The notes below the pieces were generated by a model that saw only the letters and a list, made by a program, of their open reading frames with translations, had not been told where the DNA came from and searched no databases. Made by a program: the position numbers and the translations under genes. A DNA stretch of 64,000 nt from Sphingopyxis sp. (lineage in GTDB: Bacteria > Pseudomonadota > Alphaproteobacteria > Sphingomonadales > Sphingomonadaceae). The DNA lies in NCBI GenBank assembly GCA_002733865.1, contig NVXM01000004.1, forward strand, positions 113,090 through 177,089, in the 5' to 3' direction. Of the stretch, positions 53,725 to 62,388 are shown piece by piece; positions within the stretch are counted from its first letter, which is position 1, and the number at the start of each line of letters is the position of its first letter.

Positions 53725-54489
53725 CTAAAACTCCGGTTTTCTTTTTTCCAGGAATGCGCTCACGCCTTCCTTGAAATCATCACTTTCAAATGCGGCATCA
53801 AACAGCGCGGACGACGCTTCATCATCATCCGCCTGGCCGTCCAATATGCGCCGGACAATATGTTTGCTCATCTGCTGGCTGTGCGATGATACCGACGCCA
53901 TCGTGTCCGCCAGCGCCTCGGCTTCGGCATAGGGATCGTCGGCCAGAATAGTGATCAGTCCGATCCGCAGCGCTTCTGCAGCGGGGAGGATCTGGCCGGT
54001 GAACAAGATCCGTTTTGCCTGCGATGGTCCAACTGCATCCACCAGCAATTTGGTATCGTGCAGCGGGTAGACGAGGCCGAGCTTTGCAGGCGTGATACCA
54101 AAACGGGCTTGCGGACCGGCTATGCGCATATCACAGGCCAGAGCGATACCGCATCCGCCTCCGACGCAGTCGCCGTCGATTACCGCAATCGTCGGCTTCG
54201 CTGCCTGTGCCAGATCATGTTGCACCTTGCCAATCGCCGCCTGGTTCTTTGCCCGCCATTCCGGATCGGTTGATCCCGCGCCAAATTCGCCAATATCGGC
54301 ACCGGCGCAAAAAGCGCTGTTTTCCGTGCTGGCATGCACCATCAGCACCCGGACCGCATCGTCCGCGACAGCATCGGCGAGCAACTCCGGAAACAGCTCC
54401 CACATCGCCTGGGTAAAGGCATTCCGCTTGTTTGGGCGATCAATCAGAAGATGGGCAATCTTGCCCTTTTTTTCCAGACGCAGGGTCAT
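53725..54489 (-). CDS. Enoyl-CoA hydratase/isomerase family protein
   Basis: 254 residues, crotonase fold. IDRPNKRNAFTQAMW, the oxyanion segments AFCAGADIGEF and CVGGGCGIALACD, and GLVYPLHDTKLLVD are visible. The two Glu of true hydratases are not clear, so isomerase or another crotonase reaction is equally possible. The C-terminal FKEGVSAFLEKRKPEF is family-typical. It overlaps the deacetylase-fold gene by 4 bases. It implies CoA thioester intermediates in the pathway. Confidence 0.9.
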   Translation of the reverse strand: MTLRLEKKGKIAHLLIDRPNKRNAFTQAMWELFPELLADAVADDAVRVLMVHASTENSAFCAGADIGEFGAGSTDPEWRAKNQAAIGKVQHDLAQAAKPTIAVIDGDCVGGGCGIALACDMRIAGPQARFGITPAKLGLVYPLHDTKLLVDAVGPSQAKRILFTGQILPAAEALRIGLITILADDPYAEAEALADTMASVSSHSQQMSKHIVRRILDGQADDDEASSALFDAAFESDDFKEGVSAFLEKRKPEF

Positions 54490-55352
54490 AGCGGATCCAC
54501 TTTTGCCAGATGCTGGGCAATCTGGTGCCGCGTTGTCACCCAGACGTCCTTCTTCGACCGCACATGTTTGAGAAATTCTTCCAATGCCCAGATCCTTCCC
54601 GGCCGCCCAATGATCCGCAGATGCAGCCCTAGCGACATCATCTTCGGATGGCCCTCTTCGCCTTCGCGATAGATCTGGTCGAAATTATGCTTGGCATAAT
54701 CCAGCCACTGTTGCGGCGTCATCGCGGGATCAGTCCACATTTTCATGTCATTGCTGTCGAGCTGATACGGCACGATCGCCAGCGGCTTTTCGGGCACGGT
54801 CTGCTTGTCCCAGAAGGGAATATCACCGGAATAGTCGTCCATATGATAATCGAAGCCTTCTTCGATCAACAGCCGCCTGGTATTGTCGGTGTGGAAATAG
54901 CGCGACAGCCAGCCATAAGGGCGGACGCCGACCGTTTTCTCGATCGAGGTCACTGCCTTGCGAATGAATTCGCGCTCTTTCTCTTCGTCCATCTTGAACT
55001 GATGGACCCAGCGATAGCCGTGACTGACCGGCTCGTGACCCAGATCGGCGATCGCCTGTGCAATTTCCGGATGGTTTTCCAGACTCATCGCCGCCACCGT
55101 CCAGCTGGCCATGATGTCAAAGTCCTTCAGCAGTTTCACCACCCTCGGCGCACCGGCCTTGATGCCGTAGAGATAGTTGCTTTCATTGCCATAATTGCGG
55201 ATCGCCGACTTGATATGGATCCCCAGCTCGTCCACCGGCTCCATTCCGCGATCGCCGCGCGCCACGGTCATTTCGCTGCCTTCCTCGACGTTGACGACAA
55301 TGCTCAGCGCCATTTTCGCGCCATCCGGCCAGTCCATACGTTCCTGTTGCAT
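54486..55352 (-). CDS. Polysaccharide deacetylase-fold protein, PuuE allantoinase-like
   Basis: 288 residues with a NodB-homology barrel. VVNVEEGSE replaces the metal-binding Asp pair and SHGYRWVHQ replaces the usual His motif, as in the PuuE/cyclic-imide hydrolase subgroup. MSLGLHLRIIGRPGR is also diagnostic of that subgroup. It probably hydrolyses an amide or cyclic amide rather than a polysaccharide. It sits in a catabolic operon with an amidase, so a nitrogen-containing substrate is worth considering. It overlaps both neighbours. Confidence 0.85.
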   Translation of the reverse strand: MQQERMDWPDGAKMALSIVVNVEEGSEMTVARGDRGMEPVDELGIHIKSAIRNYGNESNYLYGIKAGAPRVVKLLKDFDIMASWTVAAMSLENHPEIAQAIADLGHEPVSHGYRWVHQFKMDEEKEREFIRKAVTSIEKTVGVRPYGWLSRYFHTDNTRRLLIEEGFDYHMDDYSGDIPFWDKQTVPEKPLAIVPYQLDSNDMKMWTDPAMTPQQWLDYAKHNFDQIYREGEEGHPKMMSLGLHLRIIGRPGRIWALEEFLKHVRSKKDVWVTTRHQIAQHLAKVDPL

Positions 55353-56158
55353 CAGTGCATTTCCTCCCCGCCGGATACGTTCAGTGCTTCGCCGGTGACA
55401 TAAAAAGCATCATCGCTGGCAAGCCAGGCGCAGGCCGCTGCAGTGTCACTCGGCAGGCCAGGACGGCCCATCGGGTTTTTGGTGCTCATATTGGCGAGAT
55501 AGGCTTCGACCGACTCAAAGCCGAGCAGTTTGGAAAAATAGGCATTCTGTTGCGCGCCGAGCCCGGTTGTCACGTGATTGGGGCAAACGGCGTTGACGGT
55601 AATACCATGCGCACCCAGTTCGACGGCGGCGGCGCGGGTCAAACCGACCATGCCATGCTTGGAACTGACATAGGCGGGAAGATGCGGGAAACCGGTTTTT
55701 GCCGCCTGTGAAGCAATATTGATGATCCGTCCGCCATTCCCGGCCTTGACCATCGCCTTGGCTGCCGCCTGCGTACAGTAAAAGGCACCGGACAGATTGA
55801 CACCGATCACATTGTCCCATTCCTTTGCCGTATCGACCTCCAGCAGGGGCTTCATCATGAAGCCGATACCGGCGTTGTTGACGAAAATGTCGACTGCTCC
55901 AAAAGCCTCGACCGCCTGATCGACCAGCGCCTGGCATTGCGCCGCGTCGCTGACATCGCAGGCGACAGTCGAGACCTTTGCGCCGCGTCCGCGCAGTTCC
56001 TCTGCAACGCCTTCTTCTTCCTCGCCAATGGCCAGATCGGACACCACGCAATTCGCGCCTTCATCGGCAAAGCGCTGCAATATCCCCTGCCCCAGCCCCT
56101 TCTCCTTGCCGGAGCCGGTGACCACGATCGTCTTTCCTGCAAATTTACCGGACATCAC
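55352..56158 (-). CDS. Short-chain dehydrogenase/reductase of the nine-gene operon
   Basis: 268 residues. GSGKEKGLGQG is the cofactor-binding loop, NNAGIGF follows, and the catalytic Ser, Tyr and Lys are in NIASQAAKTG and YVSSKHG. The C-terminal ASDDAFYVTGEALNVSGG is typical of SDRs acting on small cyclic alcohols or 3-hydroxyacyl-CoA. It shares one base with the gene downstream and 4 with the gene upstream. Confidence 0.92.
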   Translation of the reverse strand: MMSGKFAGKTIVVTGSGKEKGLGQGILQRFADEGANCVVSDLAIGEEEEGVAEELRGRGAKVSTVACDVSDAAQCQALVDQAVEAFGAVDIFVNNAGIGFMMKPLLEVDTAKEWDNVIGVNLSGAFYCTQAAAKAMVKAGNGGRIINIASQAAKTGFPHLPAYVSSKHGMVGLTRAAAVELGAHGITVNAVCPNHVTTGLGAQQNAYFSKLLGFESVEAYLANMSTKNPMGRPGLPSDTAAACAWLASDDAFYVTGEALNVSGGEEMH

Positions 56159-56460
56159 AGATCCTCGGTCAGAATGAATTGCGGGTTATCGGCAAATTCC
56201 TGAAACGGAGCCGCCATTGCCTGAAATTCTTCGGTCGAGATGTCAGCAACGAAACCATCCATGTCCTTGATGTCGAGTATTTCGACATATTGATAGGGAG
56301 ACGCCTCTTCCGAACCGAACAGTCCGGTCGCCTTGTGCACGGTAAAGCCGTCGACCGAACCCAGCTTGTTGACGCCGGGGATGTCGGCTGTCTTCGCCCA
56401 ATTTTCATAGTCGGCGGAGCTGACGCCCTCTTTAAGGTTGAATATGACGACGATGCGCAT
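56155..56460 (-). CDS. HapK/REDY-like small protein
   Basis: 101 residues of the dimeric alpha-beta barrel group. RIVVIFNLKEGVSSADYENWA, DIPGVNKLGSVDGF and FADNPQFILTEDL match proteins called REDY-like HapK after a prodigiosin-type cluster. The ATG at 56460 has AAGGAG seven bases before it; an ATG at 56475 would give 4-base overlap with the amidase gene. Its activity is unknown; relatives in catabolic operons are common in sphingomonads. Confidence 0.8.
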   Translation of the reverse strand: MRIVVIFNLKEGVSSADYENWAKTADIPGVNKLGSVDGFTVHKATGLFGSEEASPYQYVEILDIKDMDGFVADISTEEFQAMAAPFQEFADNPQFILTEDL

Positions 56461-56471
56461 GTTGTTCTCCT

Positions 56472-57680
56472 TCATTGTCCGAAAAATAGGGTTGGTTGAC
56501 GGTAGGCCGATAATTGGTTGTCGAGCTGCTGGGCCAGTTGCAACAGTCCCGCCTCATTGCCTGCTGCTCCGATAATCTGAACGCCAAGCGGCAGTCCGGC
56601 ATCATTCCAGCCAGCCGGTATCGTAATCGCAGGCAAGCCTGCGATATTGGCCAGGCAAGTGAAATCCGCCTGATTGGCCGGCGCCCTGTCCGCGTGACTG
56701 AATGCGGCTTGGGGTGCGGTCGGCAACAGGATCGCGCCATGCCGGGCGACCACGGCATTCACCGCCTCGCCGACCTCGGCCAGAATACGGCGATCTTCGT
56801 CCAGATCCGAGGCGCTGCGCTTCGGTCCGAAGGTCATGAGAAACTTAAGGGTGTCCGACAGGCCTTCAGGATCGGAGTCCAGTAGCAGCCCAAGTGATTT
56901 GGACAGCGCTAGCGAGGTCAGAATGAAACCGGCATAGCGGATGCGGGTGAGCGGGTAAGGCAGTGCAAAATGGCCGGAAGCCTGCAACGCCGAGCGGGCC
57001 TTGGCATAGCTATCCAACACCGAAGGTTCGCATTCCACTTCGCCGAGATTTTCCAACAATGCAACATTATCAATAGCTTGCGCATCACCGCAGTCGATCA
57101 AAATTCGCGAACATGCTTCCAATTCTTCCACCGTCCGCGCCATCGGGCCAATGGTGTCCAGCGTCGGCTCGGCAATCTCCAGCCCGTCATGGCTGATCGC
57201 ACCCCGCGTCGGCTTCAGTCCATATATGCCGCAATATGCGGCCGGTATCCGGACCGATCCCATGGTATCGGTGCCCAGCGCGATATCGCAAAGCCCCGCC
57301 GCCACCGCTGCTGCGCTGCCGCCGGAAGACCCTCCGGGCGTATAGCCGATCCGGTGCGGGTTCTGGGTCGCACCGAAAAACGGGTTGTCGGTTTTGGCAC
57401 CGAGCGCCGCTTCTTCCATATTCACCGTGCCAAGGATGGTGGCACCTGCTGACCGCAATCTGGCCACGGCGTCGGCATCTTTGTCAGCCACCCTGCCGCG
57501 ATACGCGCCCATGCCGCCGGTCCATGGCAAGCCCTCGACCGCGATATTGGCCTTGATACCGGCCGTCATCCCGGCAAGCGGTCCGGAACCCCCGGACGCA
57601 CCTTTGTCCCAATCGACAAAGGCGTTCAGGTCCGCATTGACCGCCTCGAGATCATCCCAGGGGATCATTGATCCAATCAC
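56472..57680 (-). CDS. Amidase (amidase-signature family)
   Basis: 402 residues. The Ser-cisSer-Lys triad is intact: K43 in AGIKANIAVEG, S118 in GYTPGGSSGGS and S142 in GTDTMGSVRIP, with the usual 24-residue spacing. It hydrolyses an amide bond, usually to acid plus ammonia or amine. The GTG at 57680 overlaps the ligase stop by 4 bases; an ATG four codons later (57668) is an alternative start. Its presence suggests the substrate carries, or gains, an amide. Confidence 0.92.
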   Translation of the reverse strand: MIGSMIPWDDLEAVNADLNAFVDWDKGASGGSGPLAGMTAGIKANIAVEGLPWTGGMGAYRGRVADKDADAVARLRSAGATILGTVNMEEAALGAKTDNPFFGATQNPHRIGYTPGGSSGGSAAAVAAGLCDIALGTDTMGSVRIPAAYCGIYGLKPTRGAISHDGLEIAEPTLDTIGPMARTVEELEACSRILIDCGDAQAIDNVALLENLGEVECEPSVLDSYAKARSALQASGHFALPYPLTRIRYAGFILTSLALSKSLGLLLDSDPEGLSDTLKFLMTFGPKRSASDLDEDRRILAEVGEAVNAVVARHGAILLPTAPQAAFSHADRAPANQADFTCLANIAGLPAITIPAGWNDAGLPLGVQIIGAAGNEAGLLQLAQQLDNQLSAYRQPTLFFGQ

Positions 57681-59038
57681 AGCCCCCGTTCGTCGATCAG
57701 CCGGATCGGCTTTTGCCGGACATCGATCTGGGTGGCTGCGGCGGTACCGCCAACATCCACCAGATCAATCGCGACGTCGATCCCGAGCCCCTTGCGCAAG
57801 ATATCAGAAAGGCCCGATTTGTCTGATCCACCACGGCTTTCCAGCACCACCCGCATTTCATCGCGGCCCTTCTCATCGCGAGTCACATAGCAGACATATT
57901 CACCGGTCAGGTCCGCACGATTTTCAATAATCGAACCGATCGCGTGCGGGAAGATATTGATCCCCCGCAGTTTGACCATATTGTCGCTGCGGCCCTTGAA
58001 GCCGGAGATGCGCTTGAACACCATGCCGGTAGAATTGCTATCGGTGCGTTCCTCGGTAATGTCATGGGTGTTGAAACGGATGCAGGGGGCAATGTCATCC
58101 TTGAACAGGCATGTGACGACCATGTCCCCGGTTTCACCCGGTGCGACTGCCTTGCCGCTATCGACGTCGAGCAATTCCAGATATTGCGCGTCTTCCCAGA
58201 CATAGAGGCCGTCGCGTTCCGGCCCTTCGCCAGCGATAGTGCCGGTATCGCCCACACCATACCAGTCAAATGCCTTCGCCCCGTGCCACGCCGCCTCGGT
58301 CGACGCCCGGTCTTCCGTGCCCAGATGACCGATGATCATTTTCAGCTTGATCCGGTCAAACAGCTTTTCCGCTTCGGCGACGTCGGCCAGTTTGCGAACA
58401 TAATCGACGAAACCGACCATGCAAGTCACGCCAAAGTCAGCCATCAGATGAACCTGATTGATCGATCGGGTTTCAATGCCGGTTCCGGCGCTGAGGAACA
58501 GGGAATTGGTAAAATGGGTCACCGCCTCGCGGATATAATGGCCGCCGTTGATCATGCCGTGCCCATAGACTGACTGCACCACATCATCCCGTCCCAGTCC
58601 CATCCATCGATACATGCGGCCGACCAGCAGGTTGGTCACCTCCCGCCCCTTCGGGCCGAACATCAGCGGCTGCGGTCGGCCTGTTGTACCGCTGGTAGTA
58701 TGGAACACGACCGGATTGTCACCGCGTCCGTCGAAATCTCCATAAGGCGGATATTCGTTGACCGACGCCATCAGGTCGGTCTTGTCGTAAACCGGCAGCT
58801 TGGTGATATCTTCGAGGCCCTTGATGTCACCGGCTTCAAGACCCTGCTCTTGCCACAGCCGCTGGTAGAAAGGAATTTCCCAGCCACGCTGCATCAGCTT
58901 CTGGAACTGCTTGTCCTGAATGGCGAACAACTCGTCACGGGACATGGCGGTATATCGGCGCACAAAGGCATCGCCGACCGGATATTGGTCGAGCATCTGT
59001 TTGGCATCAAAGGCTTCAAAATAGGTCGGAAAGGTCAT
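57677..59038 (-). CDS. Phenylacetate-CoA ligase-like enzyme (PaaK family)
   Basis: 453 residues of the adenylate-forming family. The phosphate-binding FHTTSGTTGRPQPLMFG, the YGVGDTGTIAGEG segment, and the C-terminal hinge and lid (RISGFKGRSDNMVKLRGINI) match PaaK rather than the larger acyl-CoA synthetases. It activates an aryl or other carboxylate with ATP and CoA and is the likely entry step to CoA intermediates in this operon. 4-base overlaps on both sides. Confidence 0.92.
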   Translation of the reverse strand: MTFPTYFEAFDAKQMLDQYPVGDAFVRRYTAMSRDELFAIQDKQFQKLMQRGWEIPFYQRLWQEQGLEAGDIKGLEDITKLPVYDKTDLMASVNEYPPYGDFDGRGDNPVVFHTTSGTTGRPQPLMFGPKGREVTNLLVGRMYRWMGLGRDDVVQSVYGHGMINGGHYIREAVTHFTNSLFLSAGTGIETRSINQVHLMADFGVTCMVGFVDYVRKLADVAEAEKLFDRIKLKMIIGHLGTEDRASTEAAWHGAKAFDWYGVGDTGTIAGEGPERDGLYVWEDAQYLELLDVDSGKAVAPGETGDMVVTCLFKDDIAPCIRFNTHDITEERTDSNSTGMVFKRISGFKGRSDNMVKLRGINIFPHAIGSIIENRADLTGEYVCYVTRDEKGRDEMRVVLESRGGSDKSGLSDILRKGLGIDVAIDLVDVGGTAAATQIDVRQKPIRLIDERGL

Positions 59039-60342
59039 TTAGGCTCCGTCGCATAGGCTAGAGGATGATCGAAAATTCGGGGGTCGGCATTGCTGCTGGC
59101 CAGTCCGCGGGCAAGGTCGCGCTTGGACTGGGTCTGCGCTTCAGACATCGGTGATTCGGGGCTGCCGAGATTGCCCGCAATCTCGCGATTTACGGTGCTG
59201 CCATCGGCCAGCAAAAGGCTTAGACGCTGCGGTGCCAGCGCGTTGTGATCGGGGTTGTCATCAATCCGCACCGTCACCTTCTGGCCCAGATTCTGCAACG
59301 CCGGATTGGTGAATTCCTGCGGCGTGAAGCAGCGCGGATCGATAATATGGTCGCGCAGCATCAACGGCACCAGAAAAGGCAGACAGAGCCGTGCGTAACC
59401 GGGCGTCATATCGGTTTTATATGGTCGCCCGACAAGCCGATGGATCAGCGGCGGCGCGGCAATATCGACCGCAACGACATCTGCTCCATTCAGGCAACCG
59501 TCGCGCAGCATGATGTCAATCGCCCCCAAAATGCCATGGCTGGCCCGGCCGGAGGGGAAAGGCTTGGTGCTGACATTTTCAATCAGCCAGCTCTTGCCTA
59601 GATCATCCGTGTAGCGAGCCAGATCGCCCGGCTCGAACAATTTGAAATATCCGAATGGCCCTTCAAGCGGGTCGTGCGGACCGTTCATCCCGGCCCTGAC
59701 CAGATCAACCGCCGTGATCGCCGACCGCGCGGCATTGGCAATTTGTAGCGGCAAGGCAATCGATGCTTCGACATGCGCCTGCATCGTTCCTGCGGCCTGT
59801 GAATAGGCGAGACCCAATATGTCGGGAAAATTTTGTTCCGCTATTCCTTCCAGTCTTGCGACAGCAAGCGCGGCACCGATCAGGCCGGCGGTGGCCGGAC
59901 GAAAAAATTGCATTGCCCCCGTGGCGGCAATGCCCATGCCGCTAGCGATATCGACACCGACCGCGAGAGCTGTCAAAAATGCATCCGGATCGCACCCGTC
60001 CAGCCGGTCTGCGGAAGCGAGCAAGGCACCGGTGACCACCGACAGCGCATGGACCACTGCGGGCTCGTGCACGGCATCCCATTCCAGACAATGAATCGCG
60101 AAAGCGTTGAACCAGGCGGCAGACGTCGCAGGAAGACAAGAGGTTGAGCCAAGCAGCCGGGCTTCGTCACCGGTTCCCCAAGCCTGAACAGCGGTCAACA
60201 TCGATTGCGCTTCATCTGACGCCGCGCCGGCCGCTCCACCAGCCAATGTGTCGCCCAGAAAATACATCGCAGCCGCTCTTGCGCTATCGGGCATCACGTG
60301 GTCAGCCGCAGCGAAGTCAAGAATTTGCTGTGTTCTGCTCAT
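59035..60342 (-). CDS. MmgE/PrpD family protein, second of a pair
   Basis: 435 residues. The MmgE/PrpD fold is marked by FLGDTLAGGAAGA near the start, FAIHCLEWDAVHEPAVVHALSVV, and a lid region with PFPSGRASHG. Relatives dehydrate 2-methylcitrate or act on similar tricarboxylates. The ATG at 60342 overlaps the upstream gene by 4 bases and is preferred to the one at 60351. The two adjacent copies are only distantly similar and may form a heteromer or act on successive intermediates. Confidence 0.85.
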   Translation of the reverse strand: MSRTQQILDFAAADHVMPDSARAAAMYFLGDTLAGGAAGAASDEAQSMLTAVQAWGTGDEARLLGSTSCLPATSAAWFNAFAIHCLEWDAVHEPAVVHALSVVTGALLASADRLDGCDPDAFLTALAVGVDIASGMGIAATGAMQFFRPATAGLIGAALAVARLEGIAEQNFPDILGLAYSQAAGTMQAHVEASIALPLQIANAARSAITAVDLVRAGMNGPHDPLEGPFGYFKLFEPGDLARYTDDLGKSWLIENVSTKPFPSGRASHGILGAIDIMLRDGCLNGADVVAVDIAAPPLIHRLVGRPYKTDMTPGYARLCLPFLVPLMLRDHIIDPRCFTPQEFTNPALQNLGQKVTVRIDDNPDHNALAPQRLSLLLADGSTVNREIAGNLGSPESPMSEAQTQSKRDLARGLASSNADPRIFDHPLAYATEPK

Positions 60343-61604
60343 GACAGCCACTCCGAAAGCATGACATTGATCGCGCCCGCTTCTTGGCCGTTGAGTACCA
60401 GATCAACCGCCCGGTCGGCTTCCTTGTCGGGCAATCCGCCCCACGCCACGAGCGCGCGGACTTTTTCAATGACGCGCTCCTTGGAAACCGGTCGTTCCGG
60501 ATCACCCAATGTGTCAACGAGTTCAACCGTTTCGCCGCTACATGTGACGCGCGCGCCATAATGCTGGGGATAGCGGTCAGTGATATCGGGCGCTGCTGAA
60601 ACCGTCACCAGCCGTCTCGCATCCGCCAATCGCGCAATGCCGTCCGGTTCAAAATCAGCCAGCTGCGGCACGCCTTGGCTTGCGACAATCGCAACGGCAT
60701 GCTGGATCGAGAATTTGGCATCGATAACCGTTTGCGGTTCTGGGCGGTCGCAAAAGGTGGTGGCATCATCATAGGTTTCGACAAGAATATCTCCCTCCAG
60801 CGCACCCAGTCTGGCCTTGAGCTCCAACGCCGCATCGATCGCCGGATGCGCATGTCGACAGGCACCCCAGGGCTTGAAGCTGACCTCGTGAATGCGCCAC
60901 TGGTCCGGGAAGGTTATGGGTTTGGGGTTGTCGCAAGTAGCGGCATAGAGCCCCTGCGGGCCTTCCAGAATGAAGCGGGGACCGACAATGCCATCAAGCG
61001 CGTAACGAGACGCATTGCGCCCGGTGTTGACCGCGTGGACAATATGCCATTGCTTGGTATGTCCGGGCTCATTTCGCATCTGCCACAAACCACCGCTAAC
61101 CGAACCCGCCAGTCCCAGGGCAGAGGTCAGGCGCTTTCTGAAAACAGCCTCGTCCTTGCCGTCCGCTCCGTCATATTTGCAATGCGCCGCCGCACTGCCG
61201 AACAGGCCGGCGGTCGCCGTATTGTGATAACAGCCATAATGTTTCGCATCCAGGGTCGCGCCAACAGCAATAGTCACTTCATAACCGCGCACCGCGCAAT
61301 CCAGAATATCCGGCAGGCTGCCTCCATGGTCCAAAACAGAAGGCCAGATGACAGGCCCCGGATGCAGGATCGATGTGCGGTGGATATCATCCATTTCCAG
61401 AACATTGCCGAGCCATGTCGCGACACCGATGGCATCACTTTCAATGCTTCCCTTTGTCGCCAGCTGCGCCATCTCGCTCCGCCGCGCGCCCGCTACGCAT
61501 CCCAGCCAGTCCAGCAAATGCAATCTCGCACGCTGCCTTGTCGCCTCATCGACAGGCCTCATCAAATGGGTAGCAAGTTTCTCCGTCAGGCTCTCTTGCG
61601 TCAT
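60339..61604 (-). CDS. MmgE/PrpD family protein, first of a pair
   Basis: 421 residues. HLLDWLGCVAGARRSE at the start, VTIAVGATLDAKHYGCYHNTATAG in the core and FKPWGACRHAHPAIDAAL in the lid are family patterns. It is the first gene of the nine-gene leftward operon and diverges from the GntR gene over only 26 bases. The promoter must therefore overlap one of the two coding regions or be very compact. Confidence 0.88.
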   Translation of the reverse strand: MTQESLTEKLATHLMRPVDEATRQRARLHLLDWLGCVAGARRSEMAQLATKGSIESDAIGVATWLGNVLEMDDIHRTSILHPGPVIWPSVLDHGGSLPDILDCAVRGYEVTIAVGATLDAKHYGCYHNTATAGLFGSAAAHCKYDGADGKDEAVFRKRLTSALGLAGSVSGGLWQMRNEPGHTKQWHIVHAVNTGRNASRYALDGIVGPRFILEGPQGLYAATCDNPKPITFPDQWRIHEVSFKPWGACRHAHPAIDAALELKARLGALEGDILVETYDDATTFCDRPEPQTVIDAKFSIQHAVAIVASQGVPQLADFEPDGIARLADARRLVTVSAAPDITDRYPQHYGARVTCSGETVELVDTLGDPERPVSKERVIEKVRALVAWGGLPDKEADRAVDLVLNGQEAGAINVMLSEWLS

Positions 61605-61630
61605 GCCGTCACCCGTCTTAAGGCAAGTCT

Positions 61631-62383
61631 ATGGGTGGACAAAAAATAAAGACGGCCAAGAAAAAGAAGCCGCGATACTTGGAGTTGGCAGACGAGCTGC
61701 GAGAGGAAGTACTGCGCGGCGACTATCCCGACCCTGGCGACTTTCCGACCGAGTCGGTGCTCTGCAAAAAATTCGACGTCAGCCGGTTCACGGTCCGTGA
61801 GGCGTTGCGCAAGCTCACCTCGGAAGGCCTCATCGCGCGCAAGCGGGGTTCGGGAACCATTGTCCAGCCGGCCACTGCCCGCGCCGGAGCGCTGCATCAG
61901 CCGCTGAGCAATGTCGGCGAGATTCTGCAATATGCGCGCGACACGACGATCACCTATGAAAAATTGCCGCCGCAGGAAATTCCGACCAAGATTGCGGAGC
62001 AGATCGGGATAAACCCCAAGCAAAAATGGTTTGTCTTTCATGGCACCAGATTGAAGCCCGAACGGAAGCGCCCGATCGCGGTGACCGTTGCCTGGATCGA
62101 TCCGGAGTTTGCCGACGGCGTCGAGAAAATTGATATCGCTGGCGCCACGCTGTTTGGCCAGATCGAGGAATATTGCAATGTCACGGTCAGCCGGGTGACC
62201 CAGGACATTCAGGCGATCGCCGCGACGAAAAGATTCGCTGACGATCTGGGGCTTGAAGAAGGCGACCCGATCCTGCGGATCTTGCGCTGCTATTTCGACG
62301 AGCATGACCGGCTGTTCGAAATTTCGGCCAGCTATCACCCGGGCGAACGCTTTGCCTATTCTATGCATATTGAAGTTGACTGA
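61631..62383 (+). CDS. GntR-family regulator with UTRA domain (HutC type)
   Basis: 250 residues. A basic N-terminus leads to the winged helix (about 15-80; PRYLELADELREEVLRGDY, FPTESVLCKKFDVSRFTVREALRKL). The UTRA ligand domain (about 95-245) has AVTVAWIDPEFADG and SYHPGERFAYSMHIEVD. It is the only regulator of the second catabolic island and is divergent from its largest operon. The palindromes at 48364 and 48541 have GntR-type arms and are candidate sites, though no copy lies in its own 26-base promoter gap. Confidence 0.93.
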   Translation: MGGQKIKTAKKKKPRYLELADELREEVLRGDYPDPGDFPTESVLCKKFDVSRFTVREALRKLTSEGLIARKRGSGTIVQPATARAGALHQPLSNVGEILQYARDTTITYEKLPPQEIPTKIAEQIGINPKQKWFVFHGTRLKPERKRPIAVTVAWIDPEFADGVEKIDIAGATLFGQIEEYCNVTVSRVTQDIQAIAATKRFADDLGLEEGDPILRILRCYFDEHDRLFEISASYHPGERFAYSMHIEVD

Positions 62384-62388
62384 ACCGC

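Noticed and set aside
61620..61660. A third copy of the GntR-type palindrome at the GntR/PrpD gap
   Set aside because: Only a half-site GGACAA is present, inside the GntR coding start; no second arm.
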